The translations under genes were made by a program, and so were the position numbers. Source: Gonium pectorale (Eukaryota; Chlorophyta; Chlorophyceae; Chlamydomonadales; Volvocaceae). Taken from it: a stretch of 49,949 bases of DNA. The notes below the pieces were generated by a model that saw nothing but the letters and a program-made list of their open reading frames with translations, searched no databases and had not been told where the DNA came from. The stretch lies in contig LSYV01000019.1 of assembly GCA_001584585.1 (NCBI GenBank), positions 65,669 to 115,617 on the forward strand, given 5' to 3'. Shown here one piece after another: positions 30,060 through 41,696 of this stretch. Position 1 is the stretch's first letter. Each line of letters opens with the position of its first letter.

Positions 30060-31015
30060 TTCGGCAGGTGACCAGGGAGTCCGCGTGATGATGACGATGA
30101 CCGCGGCAAATGAGTATCTAAGGGCGATACAACCGGAAAGTGGCCTACATGTACATGCTGCTTGTACCGTTAAGCAACCTTGCTTTCTCCGTTCTCGGAT
30201 GTGTACGGCTACATTGCGGTTGTGCATCTCTGCATGCCCCTCCAGTGCATCCCATGCCCTACCGACTCGGTAACCAGGGGCCTGAACAGCATGGATAAGG
30301 GCTTCATTGTGAAACGCAGCTCCTTCAGCTCCTTCTGGCTTCGATCTGCCCTATCGTCTCTGCCCGTCGTCAGCATTCGGTCACACAGCGCAGAGTATGC
30401 TTCCTGGACCTTGCACGAGGGCTTCTAGGAGGCCTTGCCGAACTGTCTGCGACATTACTGGCCGGCTGCGACATTAATTGCTACATGACGGCTGATGCTC
30501 GCTGCCGCCACTTGCGGCCGCCGGTCGAGGGGCCACGCCCGCACTGGCCTTACCCGCTCACAGTACAGCACCAAAATGCGACATCATACGTGGTCATTAA
30601 AGCTCGGCACACCAAACCCTTTGCCCCGAGCCATCACCGTACCAGCCCTGCACAGCCAATGACCCGTGGGTCGGGCCAGCGGATCGGCCTTCACGCGACA
30701 AACTGTCCGCTGCGTTCGCGCTGCTGTCAAGTTCAGAATATACATACTCTTTTGGCGCAGTATCTGCATATAACACACACATACACATACATAGTGTGTG
30801 CGAGCAGGCTTCCTCGGACGCGACAGGACACTTTTTCATTCGCTCCGTAAATTCGATTCGAATACGGACAGTACCTCTTGTAGAGAAATTATCTTGAGGA
30901 GAAAATATCGTTGGCCTGGCGGAGGAGCGGTGTGAAACCTCGGTGTCTCTCCACGAGGCATCGCCTGACGAGGAAGTCTCGCCGCCGCGGTAGGCCCACC
31001 ACCCTCGGGACCGTA
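30060..31015. promoter_or_regulatory. Divergent intergenic region, ankyrin gene (-) and 31016 gene (+)
   Basis: This should hold both promoters and 5' UTRs. The part 30720-30860 is AT-richer than its surroundings and includes an ACACATACACATACAT run. No specific element was recognised. Confidence 0.4.
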
Positions 31016-31546
31016 ATGATGCAAGCAGCAGCGCACATGTCGAGTATGCAGCCCAACAGCAAACCACCCGCGCCGGGAAGCGGGGAGCGTCGACGGCAGC
31101 CCGGGAGCGAGCAGGACCTACCGCCGTCGGGCCCCCTCCTTGAGCGGCCGCGCCAGGCGCTGCAACTTGAGCCCAGTGGCGGGGCTGAGGCTGCCGACGC
31201 TGCCGCCGACGGAGCCGCCGCTACCGCACTCATCACCCTCGACGCCGTCGAGTCCCCCCTGTACGGTGCGCGCAGCGTCGGGTCGGTGTCTGCGGACTCT
31301 GCCCAGGGCCGCACACTCGAGGTCACGCCTCCCGTCCTCCGCCTGAGCCGTCGCGGGCGTGACCGCGGCTACGGCGGCGACCTGGGCCGGAAGACACAGC
31401 TGCTAGTCCAGAGGGCGTTTGTCGCGGTGTTTTGGCTGACGGGGATGTTGTGCTGCTGTTGCTGGCCCTACTGCGCTGATGAGCTCGAGGGCGGGGACGA
31501 GCCCAGCCTCGCAGCCCGTGACAAGTACGCGGGCCCGGAGCGGTGA
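31016..31546 (+). CDS. Small protein with Cys-rich hydrophobic C-terminal segment
   Basis: A single-exon frame of 176 residues, starting at the double ATG (MMQAAAHMSSMQPNSKPP). The first ~130 residues are polar and probably disordered, with an ESPLYGARSVGSVSADS part. Then a basic stretch (RLSRRGRDRGYGG) precedes one hydrophobic segment, AFVAVFWLTGMLCCCCWPYC, and a short acidic tail (ADELEGGDEPSLAARDKYAG). This arrangement suggests a tail-anchored or palmitoylated membrane protein, with the four adjacent Cys as possible acylation sites; that is inference. I do not recognise a family. A TGTAA lies about 590 bases downstream. The frame is open upstream without ATG to 30911, so a longer 5' exon is possible. 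Confidence 0.55.
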   Translation: MMQAAAHMSSMQPNSKPPAPGSGERRRQPGSEQDLPPSGPLLERPRQALQLEPSGGAEAADAAADGAAATALITLDAVESPLYGARSVGSVSADSAQGRTLEVTPPVLRLSRRGRDRGYGGDLGRKTQLLVQRAFVAVFWLTGMLCCCCWPYCADELEGGDEPSLAARDKYAGPER

Positions 31547-32129
31547 TGGGCTGCAGGTGGAGCGCGTGTATGCGGGGTCACCACACGGGGCACAGGGCGT
31601 GGGGCATGCGACCATGCGCTGTAGCGGTGGGTGGGGGCGCAGGTGGGCGACGCCGCGTTGCGATTCCACCGTCAACGGCTGTGATTGCCGGTCACCTTTG
31701 CGCCCAAAGTAGTCCGTTTGTCGGCTACGTCCTGTCCGTCGGTGGCACGCGCGTGGCCGTGCTGCGACGGAAACGAGGAAACGTCGCGCCTTCGGGCTTG
31801 TATGGCCGTAGAGGCGGGGTCCCTCTTTCTGTGCAGGTTTGTCTTTCTTCGAACGAGGCTCTCGCTCCCCGGCATGGGCGCATTTCGCTGCTGTTGGGAG
31901 GCCGTAGAGGCGCGGGCCATGAAGAAGGGCGGTCCTGAGCACGGGATGCTGGGGACGCTTTGAGCGTCCGGAGTGCATCTTGGTTTTCTTTGTGCACTAA
32001 TGCATGGCTTACTGCCGACCTGACGCGGGCACGCGCCGGCGGCGGGCCGTGGGCGGCACGGGCGCTGAGGAGGGACGGGGTCGCCATTTTGGTTTTCTTT
32101 TGGGGGGCGCTTGGGAATCCCGATCGATT

Positions 32130-32134
32130 TGTAA
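32130..32134 (+). terminator. TGTAA polyadenylation signal
   Basis: First plus-strand TGTAA after the stop codon at 31546; fits the small Cys-rich gene. Confidence 0.5.
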
Positions 32135-33159
32135 TTGGCGGTGGCACGGGTCGCCGTGGGCGCACAGGCCAGAGCAGGTACCTTGCCTTGCGACGGCCCT
32201 GGCGGTTGCTGCGCTGCGGCTGCACGATATAGGCCACCGGCCTAGCCCGAGGGCTTCATTGATGAAAAGGAAACACTGCAATGGTGGACGGCGGCGGGCA
32301 GCCGATTCGATTCGCTAGGGGCGGGGACGGGGTCAGGACGTTGCTCGGAATGCAAAGGTCTGGGGGACGAGACAAGGGGCGCGATGCACGGAGGTTACTC
32401 GGGCGGTTGCATGCGCTATGCGGTTGGGCGGTTGGGCGCCGCCAACGGTGAACTACCTGCTGGTTGGGCGATTTGGTGCCGCACCGCAGCTGGCATGCAC
32501 GCAGGCCGAGGCGACGTTGAAGGCCGCATGCTAAACGTCGAGCCGTTGAATGCCGCAAGGAATCCAATTGCATCTGAAAGAGCGATGCACCGCGCTTGAA
32601 GGCGCCGCAAGTAGGGTCGGCGTGGGCAGGCCTTCTGTGTGATGGCCCATCCAGTAGCATAATACTCTTGTGGCATTGTGGTATTGCTGCTTCCATCATA
32701 ACGCTGCAGAGCGTCATGTGCCGGCAAGTCATTGGAGATTTGCATACCGGTATTTGTGTTCCGTGGGGGCCGCCGATCCGGCGGACCCGTGCCCAGACAT
32801 CATCATGTCACCCACCGTCCGACACATCTGCACATCTGCACATCTGCAAGCCTGCCGTCGTACGACGACCAAAACACTGCTGCGCGGGCAGAATCAAATC
32901 AGTCAAGCAGTGCCCCCAGCGCCGATAAAGCTTGCACACGGGAAGCCCTACAGCGTCGCTGCGCACGTGAAGCGCCCCACCACGCACCGCGCCTCAGCCC
33001 TGATTCCGGCACAACCCTCAGCACAGGGCATATCCTCACTCCAGACACCGCTCCGGACACGGAGGTGGCCAGCGTCTTCACCCACCTCACACCCCTCCCC
33101 TCCGGCAGCTCGAGTACCTGCGACCTACCCGACCCAGCTCCTGCACATGAAAGCCCGAG
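32135..33159. other. Convergent intergenic region
   Basis: Lies between the 3' ends of the 31016 gene (+) and the 33160 gene (-). It holds a three-unit CACATCTG tandem repeat at 32823-32846. No convincing gene is seen. Confidence 0.4.
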
Positions 33160-35650
33160 CTACCGTTGCGCCGCCGGTCCCTCCTGCTGCGGAGGCGTGG
33201 GCCCCGAGGGCCGCTGTGCGGCAGCATTTGCCGCTGCAGCGCCCTTTGCGGCGGCCTGCGCCGCCATCCGCTGCTTCAGCTCCCTGAGCTCCAGCTCCCT
33301 CAGCTCCACCTGTCTCAGTTCAAGCTCCCGCTGTTGGGGGTCGACAGCGCCCTCCGCGCGCCGCTCCAGCGCGTCCCGTGCCGATCGCCCCGCCTGAAGG
33401 GATCCACGCGGAGCGGACACAAACAGGGGGCATGCTCAGCATGGACAGTATCCCCTCCTCTTTTGCACTTCATATTGCTTTTGTCCGATAATGCGGGCCA
33501 CTGCAAACCTGTCAACCAACTAAGAAGTACTCAAGGTGTACGCGTACCATGTCTTTGGGGATCGGCGCCGGCACCCAACCCGCTCCTCTACCGCCGTGAC
33601 CGGTAAGCTCAAGACAGCATAGCCACATTCCCAAACACGCGTGAAGGGCGGAGCCGGCGCCTGCCACGCCTCCTCACGCCGCTGAGCAGCACAAATTCCA
33701 GCCTTCTACCGGTTCCCGTCTGTTGCATAGCGGCCGCTACGGAGCAGGCAAGGACTCAGACGAATGACCCCAGTATTGGCGCACCGCTGTCCCGTCCACC
33801 ACTCCCCTTTACACATTCCCCTCCTCCCGTACCGTGAGTCGATACGTGGCTCCCCCCGGCCCCGCTTCTCTACTGAAAGTGCCTTCCAACCCACCTCCCC
33901 CGTTCCCCGCCCGAGTGCAACCCGCCGTCCCCTGCAAACCCCGCCGCACCTGCACTGCCGCGGCGGCGAACCGCCCCACCACCAGCCCCGCCCGCAGCCG
34001 CCGGACGGCAAGAGTGGTGGCAGCAGCGGCCTGCCCCACGAGCACCCCCGGCTTGTACGGCAGGGAGGCGGTGGCTGCCAGGTGAGCCTCGGCAGCGCCT
34101 GCGGACGGGCGGTCGCCGGCACCTCGTCATCGGGTTGCCTGGAGAACGGGGCGGCCTTGCAGGACATTGGCACGGTGTCGATGCGGCCTGGAGGCGCCAC
34201 AGCGGCCCGCACACATCGTTTGGCGCCGCCAGCAGCATTGCGCAGACTTAACGGTGTGGGGTCGGCGCATGGCTTCACGAGCTGGTGAAGCGCGTGCGCC
34301 ACCGAGGCTCCGGCGCAGAGGCCTGCGGCGGACGTGCCGCGATACGGCCACCGAGCGCACCCCGCATCCGGCATTCCGAACCCCGACTCACTCCGTGCGT
34401 CCTTCTCAACGCGCGCGGCAGCCGGCACCACGTGGTTCTTCACCACCGCGTCCGCAGCCGCCGCGCCGCCGCGCAGGCCCGCCTCTGCCGCCGTGGCCAG
34501 CGCCGCCGTCGAGCGCACTCCCCGCGTTAGCTCGCCGCCCAGCGCTCCAAGCTCCTGAGCGGTCCATCGAAATGGGCCGTATGAGCCGCACAGCCAAGTG
34601 CTCGTCCTAGCACGGTACGGCACTGCGCCGCGATGCTAGCACCCGCAGCGTCAACCCGGACCTCTTGCTTCGCATGCTCTCCGCTTCCCACGCGACGGCC
34701 TGACGCGCAGCGCTGTGAGCCCTCCCCAAAGAAGCATGCCCCACCTGCCTTGTCCTGTGACGACACAGCCTGAATCCCTTACCCTGTGTCCAAGCCCTGC
34801 CCTCGCACAAGGAAATACGCACACGGCCCCCACGTCGCACCGCAACACAGTCCGTGAGCTCCAGGCCAGTGAGGCGCATGGCAGCGGCCGTGTCCGGCAC
34901 CTCCGCCTCCGTCGCCAAGATCAGCCGCTCCGCTGCCGCCGCCGTCCGCGCCATCGCCACCAGCGCCGGCACCGACGCCAGTAGGAAGATGGCGGCGGCG
35001 ACGCAGAGGATGAAGGACCCAAGGGACGGCAGCAGGGAGACGAGCGCCACCAGGGCAGGCGGCAGGCCACTGCCCGCGGCGGCGACGGCAGCCGCGGTGG
35101 CGGCTGTGGCTGTGGCGGAGGGAAAGGTCGGGGAGGAGGCAACGGCGGCGGCGGTGACGGCGGCTAGCAGTGCCGCGGCGAGGGCGGCAGTGGCGAGGGC
35201 GAGCTGGCGGCCGCCACCGACTGCGCCCGCTGAGGCGTCGAGATGGGGGCCATTATGGGCCGGTGAGGCCGTTGCCGGGAAGTGCGCGGCGCCCCCGGCG
35301 GTGCTCGCCCTCGTTAGCGGGGCATCACGACGTCGCAGAGGCTGAACGCCGTACAGGGGCCGGACATGGAGAGGGCAGAGCAAGCGTGACGCCGCTGCTA
35401 ACGACTGCCACCTGCAGGTCAGTAGAAGTACAGTCAGCTGAGGGTCGTCATCAAGTTATCAAGTCCGAGTATGGTGAGCCCGACACCAGGCGACGCCAAT
35501 TGGGCACCTTCCCTTTAGCGTTCCAAGCAAAGCTAGCATGCACAGGTCCATGTGGCGGGATCCCATTGTTGTGTCCGGAACTATCAAAGGCTTCGCCCGT
35601 GGGGGTTGCGGCACGGGCGGGAAACGCCAGGCGCACCGTAACGCTCCCAT
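33160..35650 (-). CDS. Two-TM, coiled-coil plastid-type protein (DUF948-like)
   Basis: Exons 35411-34847, 34554-34392, 34074-33950 and 33393-33160 join in matching phases. After a Ser/Arg-rich, transit-like N-terminus come two hydrophobic segments (ALATAALAAALLAAVTAAAV and SLGSFILCVAAAIFLLASVP), then a helix AAAERLILATEAEVPDTAAA running into MRLTGLELTDC, joined to ELGALGGELTRGVRSTAALA, TTLAVRRLRAGLVVGRFAA, and a highly charged coiled coil (QQRELELRQVELRELELREL) before an Ala/Gln-rich end. The order of membrane segment, LTGLELTDC-type helix and GVRS-type helix resembles plant plastid proteins related to bacterial DUF948; that is recalled, not searched. Exon 2 has no ATG; the best first exon starts at ATG 35650 (MGALRCAWRFPP) and ends in phase 2 near 35500, but this is uncertain. 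The function is unknown. Confidence 0.65.
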
Positions 35651-36973
35651 GACAAACGCCCCTTCTGCGGTGAGCTATTGATAATTCTGTCGCCTTCAGG
35701 CGTCCGTATCAGGGCCACCTGCCTGCGCTTGCCCCGGATTGAAGCGCCGACAGCCATGCCGTCGTAAGCAACACACACACTGCCGAGTATCAATCAGAAT
35801 TGCATCAATTATTGCTTGACGTTTTGGTGACACCGTCCAAAGCTGATACCGTGCTTGCAGTGCAAGCAGCGCGGGATGGCTGACGGATGAAGTGGCTGGG
35901 TGAGGCCCCGACGCACCAGTAAAGTAAGCTCAATTCATGGAGGCATATAAATGTGCCCAGAAGACTGCGAAGCAGTGCTGCGAAGTTTGAGTGCTGCCGA
36001 GTTCGAGACGTGTTAGGCTCGTATCCCGGAACGCATCAACTTCGTCCGTCTAGGCAATGCCGTATGGGCAACGCTCTCGATCCAATAAGGTCGCCCCTTG
36101 AGCGCATGACGTACAGCACCCAGGGTTGAGGGACAGCCCACCCGGGAGGCAGGAGGGCATGCCCATGGGGTGACACAGCGGAAGTGGGAGTGGATCGTTT
36201 GATGCCGCACTGGGGCGTGTCCTGGCGTCTCCCCAACCTTGGTCCCTCTGCGTCCCCCTGCGTCCCAGAGCCTTCCTGAGCCATTCTTGGCACTCAGTGC
36301 GTCCCTGGGCAGCTGGCGTGCATAAAGGCGCCCCGCACAGCCAAGGAGTTCGGTCGGGCACACACAAACACATAGGAAGACGTCTCCTCGATGGCACCAG
36401 GTGCGGTGGGAGCAGGGTAGACTCTCCCCTGGTTGGAAGTTACCGAAGATAGCACTGCTTTATGGACCGCGTGCACGTTGCGTTCATACCTACTGCCTCA
36501 ACGCCTACCCAGCCCCCTTGCTCCATGATGTTGTGCCCGCCCTTGGCCCTAGCTTAAGCACGGGACATGTCCATCCCCTCAGCACCCCGCCTCCCTTCTG
36601 ACTCGTCGGCTCGAACAAGCCCGGGAAGCCCCTGAGGCTCCCAACTTTCTCGCACCCGTTCCCCCCGCAGCATTTACCCCGTATCTCATAATACCCATAC
36701 TGGCTTTGAGGCTGTGTGGCAGCACGTATGCCGACATGAAAACGGGCATCAAGGTCACATGGACTTTCATGCCTTACTGTTGCAAAGAAGCGAAGCTCCA
36801 GAGGCGCGAGGATGCCCACGCAACAACGTACTGCAAGGGATTCCTCTTTGCTTTCCTTGAGCCCGGCTTTATAGTGAAGATACTTGTGTAGTCCAGCTGC
36901 CATTCTACCTACAGCTGACACGAAGCGCCTCGAGTCGCTTGCGCGCCGCGCCGATCTCTGCGGCTCTTGCGCC
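35651..36973. promoter_or_regulatory. Divergent intergenic region, 35650 gene (-) and CCCH gene (+)
   Basis: About 1.3 kb that should hold both promoters and 5' UTRs. A pyrimidine-rich acceptor-like phrase (TTCTACCTACAG, ending 36912) just before the CCCH start may mark a 5' UTR intron. No coding content was recognised. Confidence 0.4.
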
Positions 36974-39900
36974 ATGTATGGCGGAACCGGTGACGCGAAC
37001 GCGATGTACCAAAATAACGCCATGTATGGCAACATGATGGGTCAGATGGGCCAGCAGGGCCAGGGTATGGGCCAGATGGGCCAGATGGGGAACATGGGCC
37101 AAATGATGCCGAATCAGGGCGGCATGCAGAACCCACAAATGGCACAGATGGCGAGTCAGCAAGTACAGCAGCAGCAGAGCATGGGGCAGCAGGCGGCCCA
37201 AAACAACGCCATGATGGCCAGCTTGCAGGCCGGTGGAATGGCCGGCATGGGCCAGAACAACATGGCTACTGCAGCTGGCCAGCAGGGTGCCGCGCCTGCC
37301 GCTGGAGCTGCGGCTGGGATGCAGGGCGCTAACGCCATGATGGCCGCTGCTGGCCAGCAGGGCATGAACCCAGCGGCAATGATGGGGCAGATGGGACAGC
37401 AGGGTATGAACCCCATGCTGGCTAACTGGCAGGCCATGGCGGCGTCGAACCCCCAGGCCATGGCCGCAATGCAGGCGTACATGCAGGTCCGTGTTGGCTG
37501 GGAAGTTTAAGGAACCAGGCTGGGGGAAGTGGAGTCTCTTAAGACACGACATTGAATGAGACGTGCCCTGCCTGTCCTTGAGCCTCCCTCAAGCCCTTCT
37601 GTGCCTCTCCCTCTGCCCTCCTGCAGCAATACGCCATGCGCATGGCAGCCTTCCAGAGGATGGCTGCCGCCGCTTCTACCGGCGGCATGGGCGCGATGGG
37701 AGCTCCTGGCGCCATGGGCATGGGCGCGATGGGAGGCATGGGAGGCATGCAAGGCATGGCCGGCCCCATGGGCGCGATGGGGTCCATGGCTGGACCCATG
37801 GGCGCCATGGGCATGCCTGGGCCCATGGGTATGATGGCTGGCCAGATGGGCGCCATGGGCGGAGCGCAGCAGATGCAGGGCGGGCGCAGTGGCCAGCAGC
37901 AGGACGGTGGAGAAAACTCGCGCTTCTGGAAGACGCGTATCTGCAACAAGTGAGTGCACTTTGAACGGCCCCGATAGACGACTTGTTGTGCGTCAAAAGA
38001 GTATAGTAGAAGATGTCTGAGGAGCATTTACTGCCAACCTTACAGCGCAAGAACCCCTGCTAGTGCCTCGATTTCTTGTCGTGAGTTATCGGAACTGCAT
38101 CCTTTCTAACTCGTCTCCTTCGGTACCTGCTCGTAGGTGGAAGGACGGGAACTGCCCGTACGGCGAGACCTGCAAGTACGCCCACGGCGAGCACGATCTG
38201 CGCCCGCCGGGCGGTGGCGACATGGGCAAGGCCGGCGGTGGCGGAAATCGCGGCAAGCCTGAAATTGCGGTAAGGTCGATATTGTGGGCCCGAGCTCTCT
38301 TGGAGCAGCCAGGAAAATTATCTTTAGCCCTGCGAGCGGTGCACCGTGGCGATGCGCAACTGTCATGTCCTTTGGACATGGCACAAATCACAACCGCCGT
38401 TGTTTATCGGCGTTATTTACTGCATGCCTTTCGCTTCAACGGTGCGCGTGGTAATCTGCGTCCCTCCCGTGGTCGTGGTTGCCGTGTGACCCATCAGGAC
38501 AAGCGCACCATGCTGGAGCTGATGCGGAAGACCCGCATGTGCGAGGAGTTCGTCAAAACGGGCTCATGCAAGTACGGCGACAAGTGTACCTACGCACATA
38601 GGTAAGCGTACCGCCGCCGACTGTCTGCCTGTAAAGTCGGCATGCCCTTTTGCGTTTCGTACGTCGCTGTGTGTGGGCTTGTCTGACCGAAAGCAACGCG
38701 CACGAGTATCTAGTCCGGTCACTCCGTTATGGACGTCGTCTGTATCCCTGCTCCTGACGGCTAGCTGAAAGCAATTGTTGCATTCTGCATCCTGCAGCCA
38801 AGCCGAGCTGCGCCAGGCGCCGAACCTGAAGGAGGCAATGACACAACAGCAGATGGGGCAAGCCGGCCAGGTGAGGATGATGTTTCCGTTGCGCAACTGC
38901 TACAATGGCCGCCTTCAGGTTTTTCAGGTTTCGGGGCATCTGTAACTGTAATGATTTCCAGCTTTCCTAACGTCCGTTGCCTTCGTTTGCAGGGCGTGGC
39001 CGCTGGCGGGGCCGGCAAGGACAACATGCACAAGACGCGCTTGTGCGAGCGCTTCATGAACACGGGCAACTGCCCGTATGGCGACAAATGCACCTTCGCT
39101 CACGGGTAAGGATTCTATATTGGCTTATTCGTCGTTACCCTTCACGCCGTGCGCTCTACTGCGTACTCGGAAGCTGCGTGTCGGGCATGAGATGTTACCC
39201 GCTTTTGTTGTGGTTCTTACTAGATTCACCGATTGTTCCCCCCTCAACCCCGCAGTCACCATGAGCTGCGCCAGCGGGCGCCGGGTGCCGGCAAGGGCCA
39301 GGCACAGCAGCAGCAGCAAAGGCAGCAGCAAAAGCCGGGCCCGCAGCAGCAGAAGCCGGGTCAGCCGGGCGCGCAGACCGGTGCGGCCGGGGCAGCTGCG
39401 GGGGGGCCTATCCCGGCGGTGGGCGTCAAGCGGGAGCGCGAAGATGACGGTCCTGGCGGCGAGTCGGAACATGGCGAGGAGGCTGCCAAGCGCCAGCATA
39501 CGGGGGCCGACGGGCAGGGACAGGGCGAGGACGGCGAGGGTGGCGGCGCGTCTTCGCAGCATCTGCAGCATCAAGACTCGAACGCCGGTGGCGGCGACTG
39601 GGGCTGGGACGCGCAGCAGTATGGCAAGCCGTGGGGCGAGGATGCGGACGGCACTGGCCAGCAGTCTCACGACGGCGAGGGTGAGGGCGACGGTGCGGAT
39701 GCGGACGGTGCTGACGCTGATGGTGAGCACGGCAGTCCCGGCGGTGGCCAGGCAGGCGGTGGCGACAACACCGCCACGGCAGGCGGCGAGGCCCCTGCGG
39801 GGCCGGACAGCGGGCACGAGGGCGACTGCCCCCTGTGCGCGCGGATGGTGCGTGCGGGCCGCGATAAGATGCTGGCGGCTGTGCAGCAGATGGCGGGCCC

Positions 39901-40899
39901 CTCGGCGCAGAAGCTGGGGGCCATGATCCTGGGCTACGGCACACCACGCTTCGACCAGCTGTGGCACAAGCTGAGCTTCGCGCAGCTGCAGGTATAGTAT
40001 TTACAGGAACCTTGGAGACATCGAGTCATGAGTACCGCTCGCTCTGTCGCGATCCGCGGCACGCGTGCCGTCGTAATGCTCTTCTTGCAGAGGCACGCTG
40101 TTGTCACATGCCGGTATTGAAGGAAGCACACGATGCCTGCCTGGTATCTAAACAGTACCAGGCAAAAGTGCGACCGGGCACCAGATCCGTGCCTGCGCTG
40201 TTGTCGTCGCTCAGTATCATCGCCTCTGATAATGTGCTCGCAGTCGATGCTTGCGAGGGCGGACCTATCCTTGTCGGACCGGATCGACCTGCTGAAGGCG
40301 GTCTGCTTTCACACGCACGCCAGCGAGGAGGAACGCGAGCGGCTGGGCATCCAGAAGTACGTCAGCCAGGGCCTGCCTCCCGACGTCGCCGACTTTGTGG
40401 CGATGGTGCTCGACGGCAAGGAGGGCACGGCGCAGGTGGGTGCGGCAGGCTCGCACGGGCTCTGGGCATGTCGGCATGGCTGCATGGGACTTCGTAGGGG
40501 GTACCATGAAGGGCAAGAAGGTCACAGCGCTGCGTCATGAAGGCCCTTCAACAAGCCCGCATTCGTGCATGCCCCTTGACGCATTGCAGCCTCTTCAAGT
40601 GTCTAATAGCTACGCGGCGGGCTGTTCCTTGAGGGCTTCTCGCTCCTTACGTATCTTTCTTGCCTTGTCTTAGCGGGCCTAGTCTTGCCGTGTCTTAGCG
40701 TCTTTTAGCGTTTGCACGTTGCAATATCGCTCTGCCGTGCACGCCGCCCCTTTCCATCATGTGCTCATGGTGCGCTTCCCTGCTGCAGATGACGGAATAC
40801 TTTTCGGCCCTCGAGACGTGCAAGGCGCTGTACGGCGTCTCGGACGAGGAGTACTTCACGGTTTCCAGCACCATGGCCAGCCTCTTTGTCAACATGTAA
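36974..40899 (+). CDS. Protein with three CCCH zinc fingers and Met/Gln/Gly-rich N-terminus
   Basis: Nine exons in consistent phases (36974-37486, 37627-37949, 38137-38269, 38498-38601, 38798-38870, 38993-39105, 39256-39991, 40244-40435, 40789-40899) give 765 residues. Residues 1-270 are Met/Gln/Gly/Ala-rich and low in charge. Three CCCH fingers of the tristetraprolin lead-in type follow: KTRIC at 277 (C-x7-C-x5-C-x3-H), KTRMC at 338 and KTRLC at 400 (both C-x8-C-x5-C-x3-H). Such fingers usually bind single-stranded RNA, so a role in mRNA stability or translation is likely. An acidic, Gly/Gln-rich stretch (about 430-600) leads to a helical C-terminal part (606-765) with CPLC at 611-614, FDQLWHKLSFAQL and YFSALETCKALYGVSDEEYF, which I cannot name. 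ATG 36974 is the first in-frame ATG. The TAA stop sits inside a perfect GTAAGT donor context. Confidence 0.9.
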
Positions 40900-41058
40900 G
40901 TAGTTAAGATGTGAGAGAGGAGACAACGACGAGGTCTGGGCAAAGCGTAACTGCGCTTGCGGGACCCCTGACATTGACTCGCGGCGGCGACGTGAGTAAG
41001 TATGTTGCGAGATGGAACCCTGATTTCTGTTGGCGCATGTCCGCGGCGGACGGTCAGA

Positions 41059-41063
41059 TGTAA
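41059..41063 (+). terminator. TGTAA polyadenylation signal for the CCCH gene
   Basis: First TGTAA after the stop region at 40899 (the stop itself is also part of a TGTAA, 40895-40899). A further copy at 41399-41403 is an alternative end. Confidence 0.4.
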
Positions 41064-41429
41064 GCATGGCACATGGAGTACTAAGCATGCGGGTTTCGCT
41101 TTGTTGTTGTGGGAGCAAGAGCATGCTGGGTGGTACTGTGTCGGTGCCTTTAGTCCTGAGAGCTTGGGCGGTTGATAAGTTGGTCTCCTCGCTGGGGAAC
41201 GAAAGGGACAAGGCATGCATGCGGGTGATGTCTTCGGTGTGGCTGAATTGGCTTCATGCGAGGTGATTAGATTGTGCCCAGCAACTGGGCGTTCAGGTGG
41301 CTCACCGGCTCTCCGCTTACCAATGCATTATGGAACCCGGACCCTTGGGAATGAGGGTTTCCTGGGAATTGCTGCGCGTACTGTGCGCTGCACGTTGATG
41401 TAATATGACTGCGTGTCGTGGTTGTTATC

Positions 41430-41696
41430 TTAAGGTTTTAAGGTCTTGTGGAGTAATTCCGCAAGAGTTCCGAGAAATGCTTTTGCACCCGTGAGCATGC
41501 TGGGTGGAGGGCCCTCCATTTTCACGACGATCGAGTGTTCACGGCGATGCGTTTCCTTCATTACGCCCATCAGTCGCCCTCGCAGTTTTGGCACTTCTTT
41601 CGCACAGTTATGCTTCACTTCGCACAAGTATGGTTCAAAATATGCCCTAGCCTCGTCCTCGGTCTGGAATGTCATGGTCAACGTATGTTCTTTCAT
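41430..41696 (-). CDS. Possible Pcc1-like subunit of KEOPS, 88 residues
   Basis: A compact single-exon frame with a TGA codon directly before its ATG, so the start is fixed unless an upstream exon exists. It reads MKEHTLTMTFQTEDEARAYF, continues with VKHNCAKEVPKLRGRLMGVM, then EHSIVVKMEG and MLTGAKAFLGTLAELLHKTL. Size and order (short N-terminal strand, helix rich in E/A, second strand, C-terminal helix) match Pcc1/LAGE3 proteins, which are about 80-95 residues and pair within the KEOPS complex that makes the t6A base of tRNAs. The match is recalled and partial, so this is a hypothesis. Codon use is less GC-biased than in the neighbours (many AAA, GAA, TTA, CAT). It is transcribed towards the CCCH gene. 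Confidence 0.5.
   Translation of the reverse strand: MKEHTLTMTFQTEDEARAYFEPYLCEVKHNCAKEVPKLRGRLMGVMKETHRREHSIVVKMEGPPPSMLTGAKAFLGTLAELLHKTLKP

Noticed and set aside
36050..36397. 115-codon minus-strand frame in the CCCH upstream region
   Set aside because: No recognisable content, and it overlaps the probable promoter and 5' UTR of the CCCH gene.
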